From an uncultured Lachnospiraceae bacterium (GTDB lineage Bacteria; Bacillota; Clostridia; Lachnospirales; Lachnospiraceae): a DNA stretch of 64,000 nt. The position numbers and the translations under genes were made by a program. The stretch is taken from positions 39,956 to 103,955 of the forward strand of contig CAMVPR010000003.1 in the NCBI GenBank assembly GCA_947169385.1. Direction: 5' to 3'. Under the pieces are notes generated by a model. It worked only from the letters and a program-made list of their open reading frames with translations. It ran no database searches and was not told the origin of the DNA. The first letter of the stretch is position 1. Each line of letters starts with the position of its first letter. Below, one piece after another: positions 1 through 6,011 of this stretch.

Positions 1-37
1 TACAATTGAGTTAATCACAATTATATGATACTATAAC

Positions 38-74
38 ATAAGCGGTGGCATTATTATGACCCACCGCTTATAAT
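38..74 (+). promoter_or_regulatory. inverted repeat and -10 box before the WYL regulator
   Basis: An 11-bp perfect inverted repeat (ATAAGCGGTGG at 38-48, CCACCGCTTAT at 61-71) with a 12-nt centre overlaps a TATAAT at 69-74. The inner 23 bp (44-66) recur almost unchanged at 2383-2405 in front of the HIRAN gene. The position over a promoter suggests an operator, plausibly of the adjacent WYL regulator. An RNA hairpin is the alternative. Binding is inferred. Confidence 0.5.
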
Positions 75-106
75 GCAATGTAAAGGTGTTATTATTGGAG
101 GCAAGC

Positions 107-1093
107 ATGAGAGGACGAAACCAGAAACTAAAGCTACTATACCTTGCCAAGATTATGCAAGAGAAGACAGACGATACTCATTTTCTGACTATGCCGGAGA
201 TTATATCGGAGCTTTCTAAATACGACATAGAAGCGCAGCGTAAGAGTGTATATGACGACTTGGACGCGCTCAATGACTATGGAATAGAGATTATCAAAGA
301 ACAGATAGGCAGTAAGACATATTATCACTGCGGAGCGAGAGAATTTGAGGCGCCTGAACTCAGACTTATTATAGATGCAATTGCGTCTTCTAAGTTTATA
401 ACCATCAGGAAGTCTAAGGAATTAATCAGGAAGCTTGAGAAGATGCTTAGCGTGCACGATGCCAAGTTGCTTGAACGAGAGGTCTACGTTCCGGGGCGTG
501 TCAGAAACATGAACGAGAGCATTTTCTATAATGTAGACGTGATTCAGAATGCGATTATAAGCAATCATAGTGTGCGTTTTCAATATTATCATTGGAATGC
601 TGATTATGAGATGGAACTTAAGCGTGACGGTGAGTTTTATGATATAAGCCCATGGGCGCTTGTGTGGGATGACGAGAATTATTACCTTGTCGGTTATGAT
701 GCCGACAGAGAGGAGCTTAGGCATTACAGGGTTGACAAGATGCTAAAGGCAGAGGAGACTGATTCGCCAAGAAAGGGTGCTAAAGAATTTAAGAAGATTG
801 ATAAGGACAGATACAGAAATATGCATTTTCGTATGTTTGGCGGAGAGGAAGAGAGTGTTACTTTGCGCTGCAACAATTCGATGGCTAATGTTATTATCGA
901 TCAGTTTGGTAGAGGGCTTCGTTTTAAGAAGATTGATTCTGCGCATTTCGAGGTTAAGGTTGATGTTATTATGAGCGACCAGTTCTTAAGCTGGGTGATT
1001 GCACTTGATGGCAATGTGGTTATAAAGTCGCCGGAAGACGCCAGGAACAGGATGAGAGAGTTGCTTAATAAGCATATTAGTGAATATTGTTAA
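107..1093 (+). CDS. WYL-domain transcriptional regulator
   Basis: A 328-residue DNA-binding regulator: an N-terminal winged helix (about residues 1-75, containing RKSVYDDLDALNDYGI, typical of DeoR-like wHTH) followed by a WYL domain, with PWALVWDDENYYLVGY near residues 180-195 and HYRVDKM just after. WYL proteins sense ligands, often nucleic acids or nucleotides, and frequently govern stress or phage-defence genes. The ATG at 107 is chosen because TTGGAGG lies just upstream; an in-frame GTG at 86 lacks a site. A palindrome overlaps its promoter and is repeated before the HIRAN gene, suggesting autoregulation plus a nearby target. Confidence 0.9.
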   Translation: MRGRNQKLKLLYLAKIMQEKTDDTHFLTMPEIISELSKYDIEAQRKSVYDDLDALNDYGIEIIKEQIGSKTYYHCGAREFEAPELRLIIDAIASSKFITIRKSKELIRKLEKMLSVHDAKLLEREVYVPGRVRNMNESIFYNVDVIQNAIISNHSVRFQYYHWNADYEMELKRDGEFYDISPWALVWDDENYYLVGYDADREELRHYRVDKMLKAEETDSPRKGAKEFKKIDKDRYRNMHFRMFGGEEESVTLRCNNSMANVIIDQFGRGLRFKKIDSAHFEVKVDVIMSDQFLSWVIALDGNVVIKSPEDARNRMRELLNKHISEYC

Positions 1094-1095
1094 AG

Positions 1096-1124
1096 TTGAG
1101 GTAGTACTCTAAATATGCTATTAT
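1096..1124 (+). promoter_or_regulatory. sigma-A promoter of the HipA-like gene
   Basis: TTGAGG (1096-1101), 17-bp spacer, TATTAT (1119-1124). Transcription would start near 1131. A near-identical promoter of about 30 bp occurs at 3511-3539. Confidence 0.6.
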
Positions 1125-1211
1125 ATGTGAAATGGAATGAAGGACAGCGATGATTGTGAACGTGGCTCGTTCATAATTATTATCGGAGTATTTGGAACAG
1201 GAAGTGGTTAC

Positions 1212-2339
1212 ATGTTTTATCTTAAACAGTACAACAAAACACTTTTGCAATTTGATATTGAAGAGGATACTCTTGATGGGCAAAGGATAGTATCACTTGA
1301 GGATGTCAGTGGATTGGATAAATATCTGATTCCTATTGGAGTTGAACTGAATTCTGATAGTCTTATGAAATGGTTAATAAGCAGGATTATCCCTAAGAAC
1401 AGGGAGTATGTTGATGCATTTCTTGCGAAAAACGGATTATCGCACAATGACACTAGAGGGATATTGCAGGTGTGTAAAGGACTGTCATTAAATGATAGTT
1501 ATTGGATTGTGGAAGATGAGTCAGAGAGATTTGAAGATTTCAACTTATATGATCATGATTTTATCAAGGCATTATCTATGATTGCTTATACCGGATATGG
1601 CAGTTCTCCGGCTAAGGGATTTACTTCATCGCCTGAGTTTACCACTGCAGGTATGCTTAGAAAAGGGTGGAGAAGAATGAAGGGTAAGATTCTTCTTTAT
1701 AAAGGTGGGACGACCGGTGCGGCTAATACCGGCAATGAGCCATATTCTGAGTTTTATGCAAGCCAGATAGCCAGAAGAATGGAGTTGAATCACGTCGATT
1801 ATACACTAGCGAAATGGAAGGGCGATGTATGTTCGGTGTGCGAGTTGTTTACTGATATTGATCATTCGTATGTACCAATATTCAGATTTGTTCATGACTA
1901 TTCGCTCCGTAAAGTTGCAGATTATATAAAAAGCATGGGAGACAGTTATTACGATGAATTCGTTGATATGCTTATATTTGATGCTTTAATATATAATGAA
2001 GATCGTCATTTTGGTAATTTTGGTTTTATTGTTGATAATAAGACCAATGAACCGTGTGCTTTCGCACCTATTTTTGACAACGGATTATCACTGTTTAACT
2101 ACGCTATGATGGATGATTTGGCCGATGTTAAAGAATATGCCAAGACAAGAAGGTCTTCGTATGGTGTTCCATTTGAGAATATAGTAAGAGAGTTTATAAC
2201 ACCTAGACAGAAATCTAAATTGCGTCAGATGATAGGGTTTAGATTTGAACCGGATAACAACTATAATCTTCCGGCTAAAAGAATGAGGATAATAGAAAAG
2301 CATTTGCAGAGCAGAGTATCAGAATTGTTGGATTTATAA
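1212..2339 (+). CDS. HipA-like protein kinase
   Basis: The C-terminal half carries the HipA kinase signature: a lysine-containing KILLYKGGTTG strand near residue 158, the catalytic loop IYNEDRHFGNFGF near 260-272 (Asp and Asn of the D-R-H-x-x-N type) and the metal-binding IFDNG near 288. HipA family kinases are serine/threonine kinases, several of them toxins. No HipB-like HTH partner is adjacent; the WYL regulator is the only nearby DNA-binding protein. The frame is open back to an ATG at 1137, but that lies only a few nucleotides past the predicted transcription start; ATG 1212, with AGGAAG upstream and the usual family-like N-terminus (MFYLKQ), is preferred, giving 375 residues. Stand-alone HipA-C/CtkA-like enzymes are the closest alternative description. 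Confidence 0.75.
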   Translation: MFYLKQYNKTLLQFDIEEDTLDGQRIVSLEDVSGLDKYLIPIGVELNSDSLMKWLISRIIPKNREYVDAFLAKNGLSHNDTRGILQVCKGLSLNDSYWIVEDESERFEDFNLYDHDFIKALSMIAYTGYGSSPAKGFTSSPEFTTAGMLRKGWRRMKGKILLYKGGTTGAANTGNEPYSEFYASQIARRMELNHVDYTLAKWKGDVCSVCELFTDIDHSYVPIFRFVHDYSLRKVADYIKSMGDSYYDEFVDMLIFDALIYNEDRHFGNFGFIVDNKTNEPCAFAPIFDNGLSLFNYAMMDDLADVKEYAKTRRSSYGVPFENIVREFITPRQKSKLRQMIGFRFEPDNNYNLPAKRMRIIEKHLQSRVSELLDL

Positions 2340-2350
2340 ATTGATTTTTT

Positions 2351-2379
2351 AGCAGACCATAGCGGTCTGCTTTTTTTAT
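2351..2379 (+). terminator. Rho-independent terminator after the HipA-like gene
   Basis: AGCAGACC / GGTCTGCT stem with a 5-nt loop followed by seven T residues. Confidence 0.85.
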
Positions 2380-2382
2380 TTT

Positions 2383-2424
2383 GGTGGCATTTTTATGATA
2401 CACCACATTTGATAAGATTATAAT
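2383..2424 (+). promoter_or_regulatory. WYL-type operator copy and -10 box before the HIRAN gene
   Basis: GGTGGCATTTTTATGA then TACACCA (2383-2405) matches the element at 44-66 at about 20 of 23 positions and keeps the GGTG...CACC dyad. A TATAAT lies at 2419-2424. The sharing suggests one regulator controls both transcripts. Confidence 0.5.
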
Positions 2425-2471
2425 ATCAAGTGAGGGCTTATGTTTTATTGATTTAGAAAGGATGTGGGTAC

Positions 2472-2780
2472 ATGAAAGGTAAGTTTATCACTATTACGGG
2501 GATGAAGTATTATTACGGGCTTGCTCCATTTGCAATCGGTAAGAAGTTCACATGTGTTAAGGAGCCGGACAATCCATATGATGATGAAGCTATTATGGTT
2601 ATCATGAAGCCTATCGGTAAGATTGGGTATGTTGCTAACAGCACTTATACCAAGGCGAATGGCACATTGAGCGCAGGCAGGATTCATGATCAGGTTAAGA
2701 AGAAGTTTGTTGTTAAAGTGGTTCTTATCACCGAGGATAAAGTTATTTGTAAGGTGGTTAAGGGACTTAAGAAGGGTTGA
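2472..2780 (+). CDS. HIRAN-domain protein
   Basis: A 102-residue protein that is essentially one HIRAN domain: KYYYGLAPFAIGKKFTCVKEPDNPYDDEAI is the diagnostic segment (ligand-pocket aromatics followed by the DNPYD block), then GKIGYVANS. HIRAN domains bind damaged or 3'-ended DNA; stand-alone bacterial versions have no defined role. The start follows AAAGGATG. It is probably cotranscribed with the next small membrane protein (16 nt apart) and shares an operator-like element with the WYL gene. Confidence 0.8.
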   Translation: MKGKFITITGMKYYYGLAPFAIGKKFTCVKEPDNPYDDEAIMVIMKPIGKIGYVANSTYTKANGTLSAGRIHDQVKKKFVVKVVLITEDKVICKVVKGLKKG

Positions 2781-2796
2781 TTAAGGAGGAAGATAT

Positions 2797-3123
2797 ATGT
2801 TTTGTTTATTTAGTGGCAGACCTCAAGATTTTGAGGATATTTCATTGATTATTATTTATTTTGCAGTTTCGTTTTTGGTTTCGTTGGTATTAATCATTAT
2901 TTGTGGCTACTTATGGAATTATTATATGATTAGGGAATTGAGGAGGTTAAACAGCTCGATTCAGTCACTTGATAATTCGATTCTTTCGGTTAAGAATAGC
3001 GTGGCGGCTAACAACTTTAGGAACCCTAATATGATACAGGGGAACTATAGCCAGGGTGCACCTGGTAACAATAACTATAACACCGGAGGGAATACTTCAC
3101 CAACTAAACCGTCCGGAATGTAG
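2797..3123 (+). CDS. small single-pass membrane protein
   Basis: 108 residues with strong AAGGAGG spacing. One hydrophobic segment spans about residues 16-43; after it comes a short heptad-like stretch (RELRRLNSSIQSLDNSILSVKNSV, about 47-70) likely to form a coiled coil, then a Gly/Asn/Pro-rich flexible tail. I do not recognise a family. Position after the HIRAN gene suggests shared transcription. Confidence 0.65.
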   Translation: MFCLFSGRPQDFEDISLIIIYFAVSFLVSLVLIIICGYLWNYYMIRELRRLNSSIQSLDNSILSVKNSVAANNFRNPNMIQGNYSQGAPGNNNYNTGGNTSPTKPSGM

Positions 3124-3176
3124 AGTATTGGGGGCAAGGATACTTATAAGAATGTTGATTAATAGGGAGGTTCGTT

Positions 3177-3239
3177 ATGATTAGTAGAAGGATTATTTTG
3201 GTTGTGCTGTGGGTTATTATTGCATATTTAGCTGCATGA
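3177..3239 (+). CDS. 20-residue hydrophobic peptide (candidate)
   Basis: ATG at 3177 is preceded by a strong GGGAGG at the right distance. It opens a 20-codon frame starting MISRR and continuing as one unbroken hydrophobic helix (IILVVLWVIIAYLAA). Such peptides can be membrane regulators or toxins, or chance. It is too short for homology reasoning; the ribosome site is the main support. Confidence 0.4.
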   Translation: MISRRIILVVLWVIIAYLAA

Positions 3240-3304
3240 TGATTAGTGAGGGACTCACATAAATACTAATGGATAAGAGTATTGAATACTTACACTCCTA
3301 AATG

Positions 3305-3331
3305 GCAGATTTCACAGTTGGTGAGGTCTGC
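3305..3331 (+). terminator. hairpin, weak terminator
   Basis: GCAGATTTCAC / GTGAGGTCTGC stem with a 5-nt loop, followed by a poor T-rich tail. A related stem, with the same AGTT loop region and GGTCTG arm, sits at 5474-5499. Together with the two repeats and the promoter listed next it accounts for the 3240-3582 gap. Confidence 0.45.
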
Positions 3332-3376
3332 TGTATTTATAATAACCTAAGTAATATCGCGATTGATATATCATTC

Positions 3377-3412
3377 GTAGCGGCGAACATTGTTCGCCAT
3401 ATGTGGAGAGCA
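3377..3412. repeat. 50-bp double-hairpin repeat, truncated copy
   Basis: GTAGCGGCGAACATTGTTCG then CCATATGTGGAG matches the left two thirds of the complete elements at 24948-24997 and 50121-50170. The second hairpin and right end are missing. Confidence 0.75.
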
Positions 3413-3422
3413 TTTGATTTGT

Positions 3423-3451
3423 TGTCATTCTGAGCGAAGCGAAGAATCTTT
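3423..3451 (+). repeat. 29-bp dispersed repeat, forward
   Basis: Runs TGTCATTCTGAGCGAAGCGA then AGAATCTTT. It is the same element as at 3909, 5567, 17250, 17289, 26086, 32311, 32874, 46659 and 46802. Confidence 0.85.
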
Positions 3452-3510
3452 AACTGTGGAGAATATAGATAATCCCATACGATTGAAGTGATATTTAAGT
3501 CCATTAAAGA

Positions 3511-3539
3511 TTGAGATAATACTATAAATATGCTATTAT
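3511..3539 (+). promoter_or_regulatory. sigma-A promoter before the DUF3737 remnant
   Basis: TTGAGA (3511-3516), 17-bp spacer, TATTAT (3534-3539). Spacer and flanks nearly match the promoter at 1096-1124, so one is probably a duplicate of the other. Confidence 0.55.
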
Positions 3540-3582
3540 TACATGTGGGTTAGATTGTTTTAATCTATAATGTTTTATAGAT

Positions 3583-3858
3583 TTGAAGGGTAAGTATTCA
3601 TTTCAATATAATGTTACATTTGAGAATTGTACAATCATCGGAACTCAGCTACTGTGTTATTGCAGAGGACTTAGACTTATAGATTGCAAGATGATTGGAA
3701 CTGATTTGAGTTTTGAAAAGTCAGAAGTTGATGCAAGGATTATAGGAAGCATTGACAGTATCAAGAATCCAACATCAGGCACCATAAGTGCGGATGAGAT
3801 AAAAGATATCATTATGGATAGTGAGAATCCGAGAGTTGTTCTGGATGTTCGTGGATAA
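3583..3858 (+). pseudogene. DUF3737-like fragment
   Basis: About 91 codons from a TTG with no proper start signal. Features such as LLCYCRGLRLIDCKMIGTDLSFEKSEVDA and the later SIKNP match, from memory, the C-terminal part of DUF3737 proteins, which are right-handed beta-helix-like and roughly 280 residues. The N-terminal two thirds are absent, and the opening KYSFQYNVTFENC looks like two family segments joined by a deletion. Judged a remnant; an intact promoter still precedes it. Confidence 0.55.
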
Positions 3859-3908
3859 TGACTCTGTCATTCTGTACTATCCCTCCTATCGTTTTGTGCC
3901 ATCCCTCC

Positions 3909-3959
3909 TGTCATTCTGAGCGAAGCGAAGAATCTTTATCCCGAGCGAAGTGAGGGATA
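3909..3959 (+). repeat. 29-bp dispersed repeat with ATCCC/GGGAT hairpin tail
   Basis: The 29-bp unit (3909-3937) is followed by TATCCC...GGGATA around a GAGCGAAGTGA loop. The copy at 5567 has the same tail type. Confidence 0.8.
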
Positions 3960-3981
3960 ATTCCTCTGAACTAATTTATTT

Positions 3982-4037
3982 TTTTATCGTGTGTACACGA
4001 TAAAAACGCTTGATTTTATCGTCCGTACACGATAAAA
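3982..4037. promoter_or_regulatory. tandem palindromes, likely double operator
   Basis: Two copies of TTTTATCGTNNGTACACGAT(AAAA), at 3982-4005 (11-bp arms, perfect) and 4014-4037 (two arm mismatches). The centres are 32 bp apart, about three helical turns, so both face the same side of the helix. This is the layout of cooperative dimer sites. The cognate regulator is not evident nearby; the acetyltransferase gene starts 54 nt downstream. Confidence 0.5.
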
Positions 4038-4090
4038 CGGTTATAAGAGCCCTGTGGATTCAATTTGTGAATGTAAAGAGAGGAGTTTTT

Positions 4091-4537
4091 ATGGTACGAG
4101 AAGCAAGAAATGAAGATTTAGATGCAATACTTAAGTTATATTTATATTTGCATGAGGATAGTACTCCTGAGCTTGATGATCATCTTGAAAAAACGTGGAA
4201 TCAGATTATCAATGATCCGAATCATCATTTAATTGTAAATGAGATAGATGGCCAGATTATTTCTTCATGCGTATGTGTAATTATTCCAAACCTAACAAGG
4301 AATGTAAGACCGTATGCATTTGTTGAAAATGTTGTAACACACGCTGATTACAGAGGCAATGGATATGCCGGAGAGTGCCTGAATTATGCCAAGAGCATCG
4401 TGGAAAATGAAAACTGTTACAAGATGATGCTTCTTACCGGATCTAAGAAGCCGGAGACGCTTCATTTTTATGAGAAGGCAGGCTATAACAGTAGTGATAA
4501 GACTGCATTTATACAGTGGTTGGGGATGGATAAATAA
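4091..4537 (+). CDS. GNAT-family N-acetyltransferase
   Basis: 148 residues with a GNAT fold: N-terminal VREARNEDLDAILKLY, and acetyl-CoA-binding motif A near residues 80-97 (FVENVVTHADYRGNGYAGECL, pyrophosphate loop RGNGYA). The C-terminus has HFYEKAGY, typical of the family. The substrate cannot be told. Start is ATG 4091 behind GAGAGGAG; the frame extends upstream to 4010 but that would run through the tandem palindromes. Confidence 0.85.
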   Translation: MVREARNEDLDAILKLYLYLHEDSTPELDDHLEKTWNQIINDPNHHLIVNEIDGQIISSCVCVIIPNLTRNVRPYAFVENVVTHADYRGNGYAGECLNYAKSIVENENCYKMMLLTGSKKPETLHFYEKAGYNSSDKTAFIQWLGMDK

Positions 4538-4577
4538 TAAATAAAAAGCAACTATTTTTTGAAGAGAGGTAAATTAA

Positions 4578-4895
4578 ATGGCATCAAGTAAAGAGTATCT
4601 TAATTTCGTATTGGAACAGCTTTCTGAGTTGGATGATGTAACTTATCGCGCGATGATGGGCGAATACATCATTTATTATGGAGGCAAGATTGTAGGTGGA
4701 ATTTATGATGACCGTTTTCTTGTGAAACCTACCAAGTCTGCTGTGGCAAAGATGCCAAATGCAAGCATGGAACTACCGTATGAAGGCGCGAAGGAAATGA
4801 TTCTTGTGGATGATATAGAGGATAAAGAGTTCTTGTGTGAACTTCTTGAAGCTATGTATGATGAACTTCCGGCTCCTAAGAAAAAGAAGAAGTGA
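4578..4895 (+). CDS. TfoX N-terminal domain protein
   Basis: 105 residues matching the TfoX/Sxy N-terminal domain: YRAMMGEYIIYYGGKIVGGIYDDRFLVKPT is characteristic, followed by a Lys-rich end. Stand-alone TfoX-N proteins are common in Clostridia and of unknown role; a competence function should not be assumed. It starts 40 nt after the acetyltransferase behind AGAGAGG. Confidence 0.8.
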   Translation: MASSKEYLNFVLEQLSELDDVTYRAMMGEYIIYYGGKIVGGIYDDRFLVKPTKSAVAKMPNASMELPYEGAKEMILVDDIEDKEFLCELLEAMYDELPAPKKKKK

Positions 4896-4982
4896 GATTG
4901 TAGATGTAGTAACCGATTGTAGAAGAATTATTTAGAACAGACGAAGCGTTAAAAACAATTGTATATGAAGGAAGTGATAGAT

Positions 4983-5453
4983 ATGATAAATAAGCATTTC
5001 CCTGATGAAGAGATAGAATTCGACGACCTTTATTTTACTTGTTATATGATTGAAAGGGTTGCAAGAAATCTCCACCAGAGAAACCGATATGTTGTTAATT
5101 CAATTGGATGGGATGAATTTTATCATCTTATCAGTTGTGCAAAGGCACTTCACTGTGAAAATCCACTTCAAGTTGAACAGTATTGGATTGATGACTATAA
5201 ATTGGAGAAAGGTAACTTTGATATTACGGATGTTGATGAAGAGCTTGCAGAAATCATTCCAGCACCAACGAAGATAGGTAAGGTATATGCTAAGTTGATT
5301 ATAGACACTATGGGTTCTAAGGAGAATTATGTTGATGGCATAATGCGTGTTTATAATGATGAAATATGCGATACAATAGATAATTATAATTGCAGTGCTT
5401 TTTACGAACCGTCGTATGTTATTGCAAGAGCTTATCAGGCGGGTGGGTTCTAA
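4983..5453 (+). CDS. uncharacterised protein
   Basis: 156 residues from ATG 4983 (AAGGAAG upstream); in-frame alternatives TTG 4959 and ATG 4965 lack a better site. It is soluble and acidic, with no signal peptide or membrane segment. Recurring aromatic/acidic patches (GWDEFYHLISCAKALHCENP, EPSYVIARAYQAGGF) suggest a compact conserved fold. I do not recognise a named family. Confidence 0.65.
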   Translation: MINKHFPDEEIEFDDLYFTCYMIERVARNLHQRNRYVVNSIGWDEFYHLISCAKALHCENPLQVEQYWIDDYKLEKGNFDITDVDEELAEIIPAPTKIGKVYAKLIIDTMGSKENYVDGIMRVYNDEICDTIDNYNCSAFYEPSYVIARAYQAGGF

Positions 5454-5473
5454 AATCTATATGATGCTATTAT

Positions 5474-5499
5474 CAGACCTCACAGTTTAGTGGGGTCTG
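5474..5499 (+). terminator. hairpin after the hypothetical gene
   Basis: CAGACCTCAC / GTGGGGTCTG stem with a 6-nt loop 20 nt past the stop. The T-tract is weak (TTGTCATTA). Confidence 0.5.
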
Positions 5500-5566
5500 T
5501 TGTCATTATAAGACATCCTTCATGATATTCTGATCCATCTGTCACGTTATTCTGATTTGCCCTTCC

Positions 5567-5617
5567 TGTCATTCTGAGCGAAGCGAAGAATCTTTATCCT
5601 GAGCGGAGTTAGGGATA
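5567..5617 (+). repeat. 29-bp dispersed repeat with hairpin tail, forward
   Basis: Same unit and TATCC...GGATA-type tail as at 3909. This copy bounds the restriction island on its left; reverse-oriented copies bound it on the right (17221-17316). Confidence 0.8.
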
Positions 5618-5693
5618 ACATCCACGAAATAATTATGGTGAGTATAAGTGTTTTAATAGAATCGTATTTGTGGTATAATTACAGGTGATTGTG

Positions 5694-5784
5694 AAAAAAA
5701 GATAACCCCAGGCACATAGGAATGCTCAGTCTTACGACTTACCCCATTCTGGGACCCAGCGTTACTCCTTCACGAGTTATCTTT
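5694..5784. ncRNA. candidate structured RNA upstream of hsdM
   Basis: A GC-richer 90-nt block closed by AAAGATAAC (5698-5706) and GTTATCTTT (5776-5784). Inside are CCCAG/CTGGG (5707-5711 with 5749-5753), a nested AGTC-TTAC-GACT hairpin (5728-5739), and an alternative CTGGGACCCAG hairpin (5749-5759). On the plus strand it follows a TATAAT at 5674; read on the minus strand the closing stem ends in seven U residues, as a terminator would. Strand and function are undecided. It is not a recognised riboswitch. Confidence 0.4.
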
Positions 5785-6011
5785 GCAGTAGATTATATAT
5801 TAATCGTAAAGAATTAGCAAGTGGTTTTGATTACTAATAGAAAACATAGTGACACATGGTGACGGGCACCGCATATATGAGCTGAGTATTCAGTTGTTCG
5901 AGATATTCGAACAACTGTTAAGTAATTCTTAATAGTTCAAGAAAGCTGAGAGTACAATCTCTGGGGGTTTTAAGAGAGAAAGACAGAAATTGATTGGAGG
6001 ATTTAACATAA
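5785..6011 (+). promoter_or_regulatory. hsdM leader region with hairpins
   Basis: Gene-free. It holds a small GGTG/CACC hairpin (5858-5870), a perfect 11-bp stem CAGTTGTTCGA/TCGAACAACTG with 5-nt loop (5891-5917), and a GAGA/TCTC stem before GGGGGTTTT (about 5952-5970). Together they resemble an attenuating or protein-bound leader. No convincing promoter was found immediately before hsdM; the nearest -10 is at 5674. Confidence 0.35.

Noticed and set aside
5891..5917. LexA/SOS box (GTTCG...CGAAC)
   Set aside because: The half-sites are in the reverse order and spacing from the Gram-positive CGAAC-N4-GTTCG box; it is better read as a hairpin.
5940..5975. Possible TPP riboswitch before hsdM (GCTGAGAGTA)
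   Set aside because: Only the CTGAGA-like piece is present; the rest of the THI box is missing and the gene is not a thiamine gene.
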